A stretch of DNA of 61,186 nucleotides from Deltaproteobacteria bacterium (GCA_018399135.1 JAGYPB010000011.1:1-61186), one strand, 5' to 3'; shown: positions 1 to 9,562, counted from the first letter of the stretch. The notes: generated by a model not told the origin, from the letters alone. Numbers and translations are program-made.

Positions 1-1042
1 TGTCCAGAGCACCGGCCTGTTCACCGACTTCAATCATCTGACAGACCATGGGCGGGAAGACACCTGATTCCTTGAGGGGTTCGGCGATAGTTTTACCTTC
101 GCTGATACTGCTGCGCACTTTTTTAATCGCATCCTCGACGGTACGGTTACCGGCGGTCTTGGCAACAATATCCAGGCCATCGAGGATCGGCACACCACTG
201 GAGATCATGGTTGACATGGTACGAGCAAATTTGGCCACGGCAACCTTGCGGATCAGCATCCCGAAAACCGGCAGTTTGAGCGCCCAACGGTCAAAAGCCC
301 GGCGCCCCTTGTCGGTAGCATAGATCTTTTTGATAATAAAAATCGACAAAAAGAACAGCACCAGAATAATCACAATGTAATTCTGGATCAGGTTACTAAT
401 GTTGATAACTATCTGGGTTGGTACCGGCAACGCGCCGCCGAAATCGGCAAAGATTTTTTCAAAAGCCGGAATAACAAAAATGAGAATAACGGCAATAACG
501 ACGACCGCAATACCGACAATGGTGGTCGGATAGGTCATGGCACTCTTGACCTTTTTCTTCAGCTTCTGGGCTTTTTCAATATAGACGGCCAGACGGTTAA
601 GAATGGTATCAAGAATACCACCAACTTCACCGGCAGCGACCAGGTTAACATAAAGATCATTGAACGCTTTCGGGTGTTTGCGCAGGGCGTCCGCAAAGGT
701 AGAGCCGGATTCAACATCTGACTTCACTTTGAGCAGCACGTCCTTGAAGGTTTTATTGGGTTGCTGATTGGAAAGGATATCCAGACACTGTACCAGCGGC
801 AAACCGGCATCGATCATGGTGGCAAACTGACGGGTGAAGACAACAATGTCTTTGGTGGTGATCTTCGGCTGCAAAAAGCTGATATTGATATCGGCATTGA
901 GACCACCGGCACTCTTGACTTTAGTTGCTTGAATCCCCTGGCGCCGCAGACTGGCCGTCACTGCCCCTTCGCTGGCTGCTTCCATGGTACCCTTATGAGT
1001 TTTTCCGTCTTTCGACCGGCCTGTCCAGGTGAACTTCGGCAT
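1..1042 (-). CDS. pilC: Type IV pilus inner-membrane platform protein PilC (3' end outside window)
   Basis: PilC is the polytopic inner-membrane protein of the type IV pilus machine (GspF/T2SSF family) that couples the PilB and PilT motors to pilin movement. The start is ATG at 1042, preceded by a strong GGGGAGGA ribosome site. The 347 codons present read MPKFTWTGR..., with one complete GspF domain (cytoplasmic helices with the family-typical TRQFATMIDAGLPL segment), a transmembrane stretch around residues 170-190, a second around 220-240, and the start of the second GspF repeat (FARTMSTMISSGVPILDGL). Roughly the last 55-60 residues of a usual 405-residue PilC lie beyond the left edge. It follows pilT by 48 nt on the same strand, the order known in Geobacter. 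Confidence 0.93.
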   Translation of the reverse strand, partial: MPKFTWTGRSKDGKTHKGTMEAASEGAVTASLRRQGIQATKVKSAGGLNADINISFLQPKITTKDIVVFTRQFATMIDAGLPLVQCLDILSNQQPNKTFKDVLLKVKSDVESGSTFADALRKHPKAFNDLYVNLVAAGEVGGILDTILNRLAVYIEKAQKLKKKVKSAMTYPTTIVGIAVVVIAVILIFVIPAFEKIFADFGGALPVPTQIVINISNLIQNYIVIILVLFFLSIFIIKKIYATDKGRRAFDRWALKLPVFGMLIRKVAVAKFARTMSTMISSGVPILDGLDIVAKTAGNRTVEDAIKKVRSSISEGKTIAEPLKESGVFPPMVCQMIEVGEQAGALD

Positions 1043-1090
1043 GGTCCTCCCCTTTCACATTTGGCTGTTTCGGGCTTTCACAGTGATCTG

Positions 1091-2203
1091 TTACATCATC
1101 CGATCGGGACTGATGGTACGTTTACGGCTTAACACCGACTGCGGATTGGCAAACATCTGGCGCAGCTCATCCGGGTCATGGGAACGGGTCAGAGCATCAT
1201 CCTCGGTAATCTGACGACCGTGAGCCAGCAGGAACAGGGACTGGTTCATGGTCTGCATGGCAAATTTGTCCTGGCCGATCTGCATCTGCGAATAGATCTG
1301 GTGGATTTTATCTTCACGAATCAGGTTACGAATCGCCGCATTGGGTACCATTACCTCCAGCGCCATACATCGCCCTTTACCGTTAGCTTTAGGCAGCAGA
1401 GCCTGAGACAAAACTCCTTCGAGCACGAAAGAGAGTTGAGTACGTACCTGGGATTGCTGGTTGGTAGGAAAGACGTCGATGATGCGGTTCATTGTCTGTA
1501 CACAAGAGTTGGTATGCAAGGTGGCAAAGCACAAATGACCGGTTTCAGCGATGGTCAGTGCTGCCTCGATCGTTTCGATATCGCGTAATTCCCCGAGCAG
1601 AACAACATCGGGATCCTGACGCAGAATATACTTGAGAGCCTTTTTAAATGAGCTGGTATCTGCGCCGACTTCACGCTGATTAACCAGACATCCTTTATGC
1701 GCGTGGATATATTCGATGGGATCTTCAATGGTGATGATATGCTCGTTGCGTTCGGAGTTAATCGCATCGATGATCGCCGCCAGGGTGGTGGTTTTACCAC
1801 TACCGGTAGGCCCGGTCACCAAAACCAGGCCCCGTGGTTTTTTCGACAAGCTCTTGACAACAGCCGGCAGTCCAAGAGCGTCAAAGCCTTTGATCTCAAA
1901 GGGAATGGCGCGAAAAGCCCCGGCCACCGCCCCGCGTTGAACGAAAACATTGCCACGGAAACGTGACAGGCCTTTAACACCAAAGGACAGGTCTAGTTCA
2001 TTTTCATCCTCAAAGCGGCTTTTCTGGGCATCTGTGAGCACACTGTAACAGAGTTGTTTGGTATCAGCTGCCGACATTTTCGGCAGATCAAGTGGCGCCA
2101 TCTTTCCGTCGATGCGAGTCTGCGGCGCACTACCAGTCGAAATATGCAGGTCAGATGCCCCCTGCTCAATCATCGTTTTAAGTAACTGATGCATATTTGC
2201 CAT
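1091..2203 (-). CDS. pilT: Twitching motility / pilus retraction ATPase PilT
   Basis: This is a hexameric secretion-family ATPase that powers pilus disassembly. Visible motifs are Walker A GPTGSGKT (residues 131-138), the Asp box IITIEDPIEY (about 157-164), Walker B DVVLLGELRD (199-208), the His box TGHLCFATLHTN (221-232) and the PilT-specific C-terminal AIRNLIRE (290-297) needed for retraction. At 370 residues it has the normal family length. The ATG at 2203 follows a G-rich stretch after the pilB terminus. It lies 75 nt after pilB and 48 nt before pilC, presumably in one operon. The AIRNLIRE motif and the absence of an N-terminal GspE-type domain separate it from PilB. Confidence 0.95.
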   Translation of the reverse strand: MANMHQLLKTMIEQGASDLHISTGSAPQTRIDGKMAPLDLPKMSAADTKQLCYSVLTDAQKSRFEDENELDLSFGVKGLSRFRGNVFVQRGAVAGAFRAIPFEIKGFDALGLPAVVKSLSKKPRGLVLVTGPTGSGKTTTLAAIIDAINSERNEHIITIEDPIEYIHAHKGCLVNQREVGADTSSFKKALKYILRQDPDVVLLGELRDIETIEAALTIAETGHLCFATLHTNSCVQTMNRIIDVFPTNQQSQVRTQLSFVLEGVLSQALLPKANGKGRCMALEVMVPNAAIRNLIREDKIHQIYSQMQIGQDKFAMQTMNQSLFLLAHGRQITEDDALTRSHDPDELRQMFANPQSVLSRKRTISPDRMM

Positions 2204-2278
2204 ACGGTTAACCCCCGGTTATTTTCCACTGTCGTTTACCCACACTACCCACTACCCACTACCGAGTATACTCTCCCC

Positions 2279-3979
2279 TTAACTATCCGCAATTGTCGTC
2301 CGCAACACCTCTTCTAACGTCGTTACGCCTTCTGCCATCTTTGTGAGTGCTGCCTGGCGCATGGTTTTGACCCCCAGCCGCATCGACTCTTCCTTGATTT
2401 CGGCAGTATTTGCCCCTGCCAGGATTGCCTCGCGAATTGGTTCAAACATCGGCATGACCTGGTAAAAACCAACACGACCCCGGTAACCGGTATCATTGCA
2501 CTCTGCGCATCCACGCCCTTTGTAAACGGTCATTTTGCGCGCTTCATCCTCAGACAAACCAGCAGTAGTAAGGGCTTCGAGCGGGTGCTTAACCGGTTCC
2601 TTGCAAGCCGCGCAAACACGGCGGCCAAGACGCTGAGCAGAAATCAGATTGACCGCTGAAGCGACCAGAAATGGCTCAATCCCCATATTCAGCAGACGAT
2701 TGACGGTACTGGGCGCATCGTTGGTGTGCAGGGTCGACAGAACCAGGTGACCGGTGAGAGCGGCTTTTACGCCAATCTCTGCGGTCTCGAAATCTCGAAT
2801 CTCACCGATCATGATAATATCGGGATCCTGTCGCAAAAAGGCCCGCAGCGCAGCAGCAAAGTTAAGACCAATTTCCTCATGCATCTGCACCTGATTGATG
2901 CCGGCAAAGTTGAATTCGACAGGGTCTTCTGCCGTTGAGATATTTTCACTGACTTTGTTCAATTCCGACAGGGCCGAGTAAAGGGAAACGGTTTTACCAC
3001 TACCTGTTGGCCCGGTTACCAGCACCATGCCAAAAGGTTTGTGAATTTCATGTTTGAACCACTTCAGCGCCTGTTCTTCATAGCCGAGTTTTGTCATATC
3101 GAGCTGCAGATTGCTTTTATCCAGCAGTCGCAGAACAACTTTTTCGCCAAACAGGGTCGGCAGGCAGTTGACCCGATAATCCATTTCCTGATTACGTGCC
3201 ATCTTGATTTTAATCCGCCCATCCTGCGGCAGCCGGCGCTCGGCAATATCAAGATTGGCCATGATTTTCAAACGGGACGTGATCGCATTTTTCAATTTAC
3301 GTGGTGGCTTCATCACCTCATAAAGGACACCATCGATCCGATAACGCACCCGGAACATATGCTCGTAAGGCTCAATATGGATATCCGACGCTTTCTTTTT
3401 AATGGCATCGGTAAGAATCAGGTTGACGAGCTTGACAACCGGTGCGTCCTCACTGGCTTTTTCCAACTCATTGATATTTTCAAGATCTTCATCACCAACC
3501 AGTTCCAGATCGATGTCATCGAATTCACCCAATGCATCAGCCATGGAGGCTGACTGATCATAATAAATATCAATCGCGTCCTTAATAGCCGCTTCAGCGG
3601 CAACAACAACTTCAACATTATAGCCGGTCATGAATTTGATATCATCGATGGCAAAAATATTGGAGGGGTCGGACATGGCAACAATCAGGGTCGAACCCGC
3701 ACGATTGATCGGTAATAGCTGATATTTTTGTGCTACCTCTGCTGGAACCAGTTTAATGACAGCAGGATCAACATCAAATTCTTTTAAATCGATGGAAGGA
3801 ACACCGTAGTGTTTGGAGAGAAAAGTGGCAAGATCGTGCTCCTGAACGTAGCCCAGTTGGATCAGCGCTGCCCCCAGACGTATTCCCTCGCGTTTCTGTT
3901 CAGAAATTGCTTTTGCCAGTTGATCATCGGAAATCATCTGGTTTCTGATCAGCAACTCACCCAGCCGGCTGACGCTCAT
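2279..3979 (-). CDS. pilB: Type IV pilus assembly (extension) ATPase PilB
   Basis: PilB drives pilin polymerisation from the inner membrane. It has an N-terminal GspE/MshE-type domain (residues about 5-145), an acidic linker (150-175), and the motor domain with Walker A GPTGSGKT (323-330), AEDPVE (350-355), Walker B DIIMIGEIRD (387-396) and His box HLVLSTLHTN (411-420). The C-terminus carries the zinc-binding tetracysteine C456/C459 and C491/C494 (CAACK, CAECN) expected for PilB. It is 566 residues long, normal for the family. The ATG at 3979 is preceded by AAAGGA at good spacing. A 132-bp dispersed palindromic element begins only 39 nt upstream, so it either lies in the pilB leader or contains part of its promoter. 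Confidence 0.95.
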   Translation of the reverse strand: MSVSRLGELLIRNQMISDDQLAKAISEQKREGIRLGAALIQLGYVQEHDLATFLSKHYGVPSIDLKEFDVDPAVIKLVPAEVAQKYQLLPINRAGSTLIVAMSDPSNIFAIDDIKFMTGYNVEVVVAAEAAIKDAIDIYYDQSASMADALGEFDDIDLELVGDEDLENINELEKASEDAPVVKLVNLILTDAIKKKASDIHIEPYEHMFRVRYRIDGVLYEVMKPPRKLKNAITSRLKIMANLDIAERRLPQDGRIKIKMARNQEMDYRVNCLPTLFGEKVVLRLLDKSNLQLDMTKLGYEEQALKWFKHEIHKPFGMVLVTGPTGSGKTVSLYSALSELNKVSENISTAEDPVEFNFAGINQVQMHEEIGLNFAAALRAFLRQDPDIIMIGEIRDFETAEIGVKAALTGHLVLSTLHTNDAPSTVNRLLNMGIEPFLVASAVNLISAQRLGRRVCAACKEPVKHPLEALTTAGLSEDEARKMTVYKGRGCAECNDTGYRGRVGFYQVMPMFEPIREAILAGANTAEIKEESMRLGVKTMRQAALTKMAEGVTTLEEVLRTTIADS

Positions 3980-4319
3980 ATACCGCTATTCCTTTCTCAT
4001 TTATTTAGTACAAGTAATGTATCTGTTCAGCCCCGGATCGGGAATCACGCTTTTCGTCATCCATGACCGCTTGTTGTCGCCGTCCTTGGCGACAAACACC
4101 CTTGCCACAGGAACCCCGATCCTGCGCAAGGATTACAGCTGAATAGTTACCCTTTTGTTAAGTTACTCAGTATCTTTATCGTACCAGTAAAGATGATAGT
4201 GTTTTTTTATTCCCTGAATTTCTGAGGTTTTTAACGGTATGAACATATGCCCGGATAACCCACGTGAACGTACCGCATGAACTAGCGCTGTGCCGGCTTT
4301 GAATATACCATATCATATA
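3980..4319. other. Gene-poor spacer upstream of pilB
   Basis: Apart from the palindromic element at 4019-4150, this 340-bp stretch shows no gene. The remaining 170 bp (4151-4319) is AT-rich, with a short ATATACCATATCATATATT region near 4300. I see no clear sigma-54 or sigma-70 promoter that I would commit to for pilB. Confidence 0.5.
4019..4150 (+). repeat. Dispersed palindromic element, copy A
   Basis: This is the first of five related elements in the window (others: 6015-6071, 35501-35641, 39763-39907, 60521-60656). It starts GTATCTGTTCAGC and ends GCTGAATAGTTAC; these ends are 13-bp inverted repeats of each other with two mismatches. Inside are two hairpins: TTGTCGCC/GGCGACAA with a 6-nt loop, and CCTTGC..CAGGA/TCCTG..GCAAGG. 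No open reading frame is present. It sits directly upstream of pilB. The lack of coding capacity with terminal inverted repeats is MITE-like; a REP/BIME-type role is an alternative. Confidence 0.85.
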
Positions 4320-5004
4320 TTAATGCGCTACCTTTAATATTCCCTCCAATGGGAGAAAATCCAAAAACTCTCCATGCAGGCCGACAGAAGTCGTATTCAC
4401 CAACAAATCCGCATGGTCACCGCCGATGAAAAATCTGTTGAAGAATAAGGAACAGCAATCAATTTGCTGTGTTCCGCCGGACTGAAAGCCGGCAACCAGA
4501 TCGACAGCACGGGAAGATGACGATTTGTAACCGTTATCCGTTGCACTCCTGCTGACAACAGTGCTTGAACTGCAGCCCGACAGGCGCCACCGGCACCCAA
4601 CAGCAATACCCGCTTTCCCGCTGGAGAAAAAACCGAGTTCCTTCTGAGCAGAGCGGATAAACCCGCCAGGTGAGTCAGTATTATAACCAGTCAACCTGCC
4701 ATTGTTGTTCACCACCGTGTTAACTGGCAAGCCAATAATCTGCAAGGCCTGCGGATCAACCTCGTCCAGTAAAGGAATAATCGCTTCTTTGTGTGGAATG
4801 GTAACGTTGACACCTTTAATGGCAAGAACTTTAACGCAGCAACAGCGTATTAGCCAGTTTATCTGAAGTCACATGAAAAGGGACATAGGTCGCATCGATA
4901 GCGCAGTTGTTAAAAGCGGCGTTGTGCATCAGCGGTGACAGTGAGTGCGCCACCGGATCACCAAAAACACCATAAACGGCTGTTTTTCCCGTCACTTCAT
5001 GCAT
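4320..5004 (-). pseudogene. aroE: Shikimate 5-dehydrogenase, frameshifted
   Basis: AroE normally reduces 3-dehydroshikimate with NADPH in the shikimate pathway. The ATG at 5004 overlaps the ribF stop (TGATG). The first frame reads MHEVTGKTAVYGVFGDPVAHS, a canonical AroE N-terminus, then meets a stop near 4832. The protein continues in other frames: AVAAL, then VLAIKGVNVTIPHK, then GLPVNTVVNNNGRLTGYNTD (4745 onward), then LLGAGGACRAAVQALLSAG in a third frame (the nucleotide-binding loop), then LLVNTTSVGLHGE. At least four frame changes are needed, and the C-terminus looks short. Residues between shifts stay well conserved, so the damage is recent or is a sequence error. Confidence 0.85.
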
Positions 5005-6002
5005 CACTCACAAATTCCCTTAGTATGAGTTTGCGGATCAAGATACTCCTGATATTGCACTACCTGTACACGTTGCAAGATCTGTCGTGCCGTTAAAACA
5101 TCGACTGCGATAGCAGCAGACAACTCATCAACATCAACAAAGGAGCGTTCATCACGCAATCGTTCTATAAAATAAACCCTTAATTTTTCGCCATAAATCA
5201 GGCCACTATAATCGAGGATATGGACCTCGATGGAAAGATCCTGGCGACCAAAAGTCGGACAGCTCCCGATATTAATCACACCGCCATATTCAAGATCACC
5301 ATGTCGCACCTTGACCACATACACCCCGGACGCGGGAATCACTTCTTTTTCAGTGATTAAATTAGCCGTGGGAAAGCCCAACTCACGACCCCGCTTAAAA
5401 CCGCTGACTACCTCACCAAAGAAGTTGTAATGGCGTCCCAGCAGGGGCAACACTTCTGCCACCTGGCCAGCGGCAATAAGCTGGCGAATACGGGTTGAAC
5501 TGTAAGGGTGACCATCGGCTCCCACCGGTTGCAATATGTCGACGTCAACACCCCTGCCGGCACAAAAATGGCGTAGAAAATCAGAATCGCCCCGGCGCCC
5601 CTTGCCAAAGGCATAATCATAACCAACAACCAGCTTTTGAGCTGCTAACCTGCCAAGCAAAACAGTATCAACAAACTCTTCCGGTGACTGTAGAGCAAAA
5701 GACCGGTCAAACGGAATTTCAACCAGCCAATCAACATGAGAAGCAGCAATCAATCGTCGTCGCTCTTCCCTGGTGTTGAGCAGCAATGGGGCTTTATCCG
5801 GAGCAAGAACCTTAAGAGGATGCGGATAAAAAGTGCAGACAACGGATGCTAATTGATCGTTGCGGGCAATTTCCACCAAACGGCGAAACAGGGCGCGATG
5901 ACCCAGATGAACTCCATCAAAATTACCCAGGGTAACCACACTGGGAGCAAAAAAATCAGGAATGTCTTTCAGGGAATCAATAATTTTCACAGCACAAAGC
6001 AC
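5004..6002 (-). CDS. ribF: Bifunctional riboflavin kinase / FMN adenylyltransferase (FAD synthetase)
   Basis: RibF phosphorylates riboflavin to FMN and adenylates FMN to FAD. The N-terminal adenylyltransferase half shows VTLGNFDGVHLGHR (about residues 23-36) and the SSTRIRQLIAAG segment (about 168-179). The C-terminal flavokinase half shows GFPTANL and GVYVVKV before an IEVHILDYSG segment. It is 332 residues long, a little over the usual 310-320. The ATG at 6002 is used here; the in-frame GTG at residue 5 is an alternative. The stop overlaps the aroE start, so the two were transcribed together. Its FAD is the cofactor of the neighbouring succinate dehydrogenase flavoprotein. Confidence 0.95.
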   Translation of the reverse strand: MLCAVKIIDSLKDIPDFFAPSVVTLGNFDGVHLGHRALFRRLVEIARNDQLASVVCTFYPHPLKVLAPDKAPLLLNTREERRRLIAASHVDWLVEIPFDRSFALQSPEEFVDTVLLGRLAAQKLVVGYDYAFGKGRRGDSDFLRHFCAGRGVDVDILQPVGADGHPYSSTRIRQLIAAGQVAEVLPLLGRHYNFFGEVVSGFKRGRELGFPTANLITEKEVIPASGVYVVKVRHGDLEYGGVINIGSCPTFGRQDLSIEVHILDYSGLIYGEKLRVYFIERLRDERSFVDVDELSAAIAVDVLTARQILQRVQVVQYQEYLDPQTHTKGICE

Positions 6003-6014
6003 CCTTTAAAAATC

Positions 6015-6071
6015 GTAACTATTCAGCTATGGCCTTGCCGCAGAACCCCTTATCCGGTGCTGAACAGATAC
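6015..6071 (-). repeat. Short internally deleted copy of the dispersed palindromic element
   Basis: This 57-bp copy has both terminal repeats intact (GTAACTATTCAGC ... GCTGAACAGATAC) but keeps only about 30 bp of interior. It lies between the ribF start and the sdh terminator. It reads in the same orientation as the copy at 39763-39907. It looks like an internal-deletion derivative, as miniature transposable elements produce. Confidence 0.8.
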
Positions 6072-6151
6072 TAAAAATCAACAATAACAATGTCTTGGAT
6101 AGTACCGATTGTATACTGCCGGTGACAAGGCTTAAATAGGGTCAACACCAT

Positions 6152-6182
6152 AAAAAAGGGCGAACCGTTACCGATCCGCCCT
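6152..6182 (-). terminator. Rho-independent terminator of the sdh/frd operon
   Basis: On the minus strand AGGGCG pairs with CGCCCT, with an internal CGG/CCG-like loop region, and the stem is followed directly by six T. It sits 26 nt beyond the sdhB stop codon, the expected place for the end of the C-A-B transcript. Confidence 0.8.
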
Positions 6183-6207
6183 ATAAATATCAACTATTTA
6201 GTGTTGA

Positions 6208-6960
6208 TTATTCAGTTGAGCTGGGAATCATCGACTTCAAGTATTCACGGTTAAGCTTGGCAATAAACTTGACGCTGATCCCTTTTGGACAAGCAGCTTC
6301 ACACTCATAGTGGTTGGTACAGTTGCCGAATCCTTCTGACAAAATAGCTTCCGTCATTGCTTTGACGCGACGCTTGGCTTCCGGTTTACCCTGGGGAAGC
6401 ACGGCAAGCTGGGCAACCTTGGCACTGGTAAACAGCATAGCTGAACTGTTCGGGCAAGCGGCAACACAGGCACCACAACCGATACACTCGGCGGCGTCCA
6501 TGGCATAGTCAGCAACAGGTTTACCAACCAGCAACGCATTACCATCAGCGATGCCACCGGTGTGACAAGAGGTGTAGCCGCCAGCCTGCATAACGACATC
6601 AAGAGCAGTACGATCAACAATCAAGTCTTTGTGAATCGGAAAGGCTCTGGCTCGCCAGGGCTCGATGAAGATCTCATCACCATCATTGAATTCACGCATG
6701 TGCAACTGGCAAACCGTTGTCTGCTCTTGCTGACCATGGGGACGGCCATTGATAACCTGTGAACACATACCACAAATACCTTCACGGCAGTCGTGATCAA
6801 AAGCGATCGGGTCATCACCTTTTTTAATCAGGTCGTCATTTACCTCATCAAGCATTTCAAGAAATGACTGATCGGGGCTGACATTGGCCGCCTTATAGGT
6901 CTCCAGTTTTCCACTGTCTTCCGGCCCATTCTGGCGCCATACATGCAATGTAAGATCCAT
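6208..6960 (-). CDS. sdhB: Succinate dehydrogenase/fumarate reductase iron-sulfur subunit
   Basis: This subunit passes electrons between the flavoprotein and the membrane cytochrome b through three Fe-S centres. The N-terminal ferredoxin domain has CREGICGMC and a later VCQLHM cysteine for [2Fe-2S]. The C-terminal domain has CIGCGACVAAC and CEAACPKG for [4Fe-4S] and [3Fe-4S]. The length is 250 residues, typical for the b-type (group B) enzymes of epsilon/deltaproteobacteria and Bacteroidetes. The ATG overlaps the sdhA stop (TAATG), and an AAGGAG site lies inside the sdhA 3' end, so the two are translationally coupled. In Geobacter the same enzyme serves as both succinate dehydrogenase and fumarate reductase; the direction here is not readable from sequence. 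Confidence 0.95.
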   Translation of the reverse strand: MDLTLHVWRQNGPEDSGKLETYKAANVSPDQSFLEMLDEVNDDLIKKGDDPIAFDHDCREGICGMCSQVINGRPHGQQEQTTVCQLHMREFNDGDEIFIEPWRARAFPIHKDLIVDRTALDVVMQAGGYTSCHTGGIADGNALLVGKPVADYAMDAAECIGCGACVAACPNSSAMLFTSAKVAQLAVLPQGKPEAKRRVKAMTEAILSEGFGNCTNHYECEAACPKGISVKFIAKLNREYLKSMIPSSTE

Positions 6961-8876
6961 TATTTATAACTCCTTACGGCAAGTTTGACGTTTTCGAATT
7001 TCAGGGGCTCCTTGTGCAGTTCGGGAGCCTTGCCAACGCCTTTGAATTCCCACGCAGCGGAATAGCAGAAGTCTTCGTCATTCCGCATCGCTTCGCCATC
7101 GTCCGTCTGATGCTCGACACGGAAGTGACCACCGCAGGATTCTTCACGGTGCAGGGCATCGGTTGCCATCATTTCTGAGAACTCAAGGAAATCTGCCAAA
7201 CGCCAGGCATTCTCAAGTTGCTGGTTGAGCTCCATGGCACCACCAGTGACATTTACGTTGGTCCAGAATTCTTCACGGATTTCCGGAATCCGCTTAAGGG
7301 CATGTTTGAGACTGGCATCGCTTCTGGCCATGCCGACATCTTCCCACATGACGTTTCCAAGGGCACGGTGCAGTTCGCCGACAGTCTTTTTCCCTTTGAT
7401 CGACAGCATTTTGGAAATTTCCTGCTGTACGCTCTCCTGCGACTCTTTGAAGGCGTCATGATCGGTCTTGATCTGACCGGGAGTAATTGAGGTCAGATAA
7501 GGGGCGATGGTGTAAGGAATAACGAAGTAACCATCTGCAAGTCCCTGCATCAATGCCGAAGCACCGAGGCGGTTGGCGCCGTGGACCGAGAAGTTGGCTT
7601 CACCGAGAACAAACAGACCGGGAATATTGCTCATACACTGATAATCAACCCACAAACCACCCATGGAATAGTGCGGTGCAGGATAAATACGCATGGGACG
7701 CTCGTAACCATCCTCGGCGGTGATTTTATAGTACATATCGAAGAGGTTGCCGTAACGTTCGGCGATGGTCGATTGTCCAAGACGATCGATGGAGGCCTTG
7801 AAGTCGAGGAAAACGCCGCGCTTGCTCTCACCAACGCCACGACCATCATCACAAGCTTCCTTGGCCGCACGGGATGCGATATCACGCGGAGCCAGGTTGC
7901 CAAAAGAAGGATACTTACGCTCAAGAAAGTAATCACGGTCCTGTTCAGAAATTTCTGATGGATGCTTGTTCGTATCTTCTGCTTTTTTGGGAACCCATAC
8001 GCGGCCATCATTACGCAAGGATTCAGACATCAGCGTCAGCTTCGACTGCTTGTCACCATGCTGCGGAATACAGGTCGGGTGAATCTGGGTATAGCAGGGG
8101 TTGGCCATGTAGGCGCCCTTTTTGGTCGCTCTCCACTTGGCGGTAACACTACAACCCATGGCATTCGTTGACAGGTAGAAAACGTTGACAAAACCACCGG
8201 TGGCCAGCACAACGGCATCGCCCCAGTATGACTCGATTTCACCGGTCACCAGATTGCGACAGGTGATCCCTTTGGCGGCACCATCAACAACCACCAGGTC
8301 AAGCATTTCACGGCGTGCAAACATGTTGACCGAGCCATTTTTAATCTGCCGGGAAAGAGCCGAATAGGCGCCCAACAGCAACTGCTGACCCGTCTGTCCG
8401 CGGGCATAAAATGTGCGGGAAACCTGAGCACCACCAAAGGAGCGGTTGTCGAGATAACCGGCATAATCGCGGGCAAAAGGTACGCCCTGGGCAACACACT
8501 GATCGATAATGTTGTTGGATACCTGGGCCAGACGCCAGACGTCAGCTTCACGAGCGCGGAAGTCGCCACCCTTGACAGTATCGTAGAACAGGCGATATAC
8601 GCTGTCGCCATCGTTCGGATAATTTTTTGCAGCGTTGATCCCGCCCTGAGCGGCAATGCTGTGAGCGCGGCGCGGGCTGTCCTGATAACAGAAGGCCTCA
8701 ACGTTGTAGCCAAGCTCACCTAACGAAGCCGCTGCGGCACCACCGGCAAGACCGGTACCGACAACGAGAATCTTGAACTTACGCTTGTTTGCGGGATTGA
8801 CCAGCTTCATATCAAAGCGGTGTTTGTCCCAGGTAGTTTCAATCGGACCTGTAGGTGCTTTTCCGTCTAATATCAC
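6960..8876 (-). CDS. sdhA: Succinate dehydrogenase/fumarate reductase flavoprotein subunit
   Basis: This catalytic subunit interconverts succinate and fumarate. A Rossmann FAD motif ([19 protein letters not shown], about residues 38-56) is followed by [10 protein letters not shown], in which His72 is the expected covalent FAD attachment site. [14 protein letters not shown] lies near the conserved active-site region, and the capping domain and C-terminal helical domain are present. It is 638 residues long, as in the group with a single five-helix cytochrome b subunit. Translation starts at GTG 8876 after a GGGGGC stretch, 11 nt after sdhC. The order C-A-B and the ribosome-site spacing indicate one operon. 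Confidence 0.95.
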   Translation of the reverse strand: MILDGKAPTGPIETTWDKHRFDMKLVNPANKRKFKILVVGTGLAGGAAAASLGELGYNVEAFCYQDSPRRAHSIAAQGGINAAKNYPNDGDSVYRLFYDTVKGGDFRAREADVWRLAQVSNNIIDQCVAQGVPFARDYAGYLDNRSFGGAQVSRTFYARGQTGQQLLLGAYSALSRQIKNGSVNMFARREMLDLVVVDGAAKGITCRNLVTGEIESYWGDAVVLATGGFVNVFYLSTNAMGCSVTAKWRATKKGAYMANPCYTQIHPTCIPQHGDKQSKLTLMSESLRNDGRVWVPKKAEDTNKHPSEISEQDRDYFLERKYPSFGNLAPRDIASRAAKEACDDGRGVGESKRGVFLDFKASIDRLGQSTIAERYGNLFDMYYKITAEDGYERPMRIYPAPHYSMGGLWVDYQCMSNIPGLFVLGEANFSVHGANRLGASALMQGLADGYFVIPYTIAPYLTSITPGQIKTDHDAFKESQESVQQEISKMLSIKGKKTVGELHRALGNVMWEDVGMARSDASLKHALKRIPEIREEFWTNVNVTGGAMELNQQLENAWRLADFLEFSEMMATDALHREESCGGHFRVEHQTDDGEAMRNDEDFCYSAAWEFKGVGKAPELHKEPLKFENVKLAVRSYK

Positions 8877-8887
8877 AATAAGCCCCC

Positions 8888-9562
8888 TTAATTCACAATG
8901 CGAGCGAGAATAAACAAAGGAATGGCGATATACGCCAGACCATACACGATAGCCAGTACTTTACCGATAGAAATCACCTTGTCCTGGCTCGGGCCAGTGC
9001 TCAAGCCGAAAGTCTGAACCCAGCTTGAAATGCCGTGGGCCAGATGCAGCAGCAGAGCGATCATCGCAACAATGTAAATCAGTGAAATGAAAACCTTCTG
9101 GAAACTGAAAACCATCATGCTGTAAACATCGAGGCGTGAGGCGGCATCAAGGGGAAGATTAACCGCCGATATTGACGGATTCGTAACCTGAAGCGTGAAG
9201 TGAAGCAGATGGTAGAGCAAAAATGCCAGAATAATCAGACCGGTGAAGATCATGGTCTTGGCAGAGAAACTCGTGACCAGGGTTTTTTCGATAGCATAGG
9301 GGTCGGGCGTGGCAGCCTTGTTCTCCATATACAGCTGAATACCGAAAGTAATATGGATGGCAAACAGAGCCACCATACCCAAACGGAATAACCAGACCAG
9401 AGGACCGAGATCGTGCAGCGCCTTGGCATAGGCATTAATACTGTCGGCGCCCGCAAAAACCGACAGATTGCCGATCAGATGGACTGTAATAAACGCGATC
9501 AGTAACAGACCGGTTACAGCCATCAGAATCTTTTTTCCCACAGTGTTCGTTAACAGATTCAT
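8888..9562 (-). CDS. sdhC: Succinate dehydrogenase/fumarate reductase cytochrome b subunit (b558 family)
   Basis: This membrane anchor binds haem b and exchanges electrons with menaquinone. It has five predicted transmembrane segments, beginning with [21 protein letters not shown], and histidines in helices ([28 protein letters not shown]) that suit di-haem ligation. The length of 224 residues fits the b558-type anchor of bacteria with a single membrane subunit. The ATG at 9562 is preceded by GAGGGAAA. It is the first gene of the operon; upstream lie a candidate leader peptide and a perfect 15-bp palindrome at 9809-9823. Confidence 0.93.
   Translation of the reverse strand: MNLLTNTVGKKILMAVTGLLLIAFITVHLIGNLSVFAGADSINAYAKALHDLGPLVWLFRLGMVALFAIHITFGIQLYMENKAATPDPYAIEKTLVTSFSAKTMIFTGLIILAFLLYHLLHFTLQVTNPSISAVNLPLDAASRLDVYSMMVFSFQKVFISLIYIVAMIALLLHLAHGISSWVQTFGLSTGPSQDKVISIGKVLAIVYGLAYIAIPLFILARIVN

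Noticed and set aside
4320-4745. A 141-residue frame that could be taken as an independent gene.
   Set aside because: It is the middle and end of aroE in one frame, with the nucleotide-binding loop in another frame over the same DNA.
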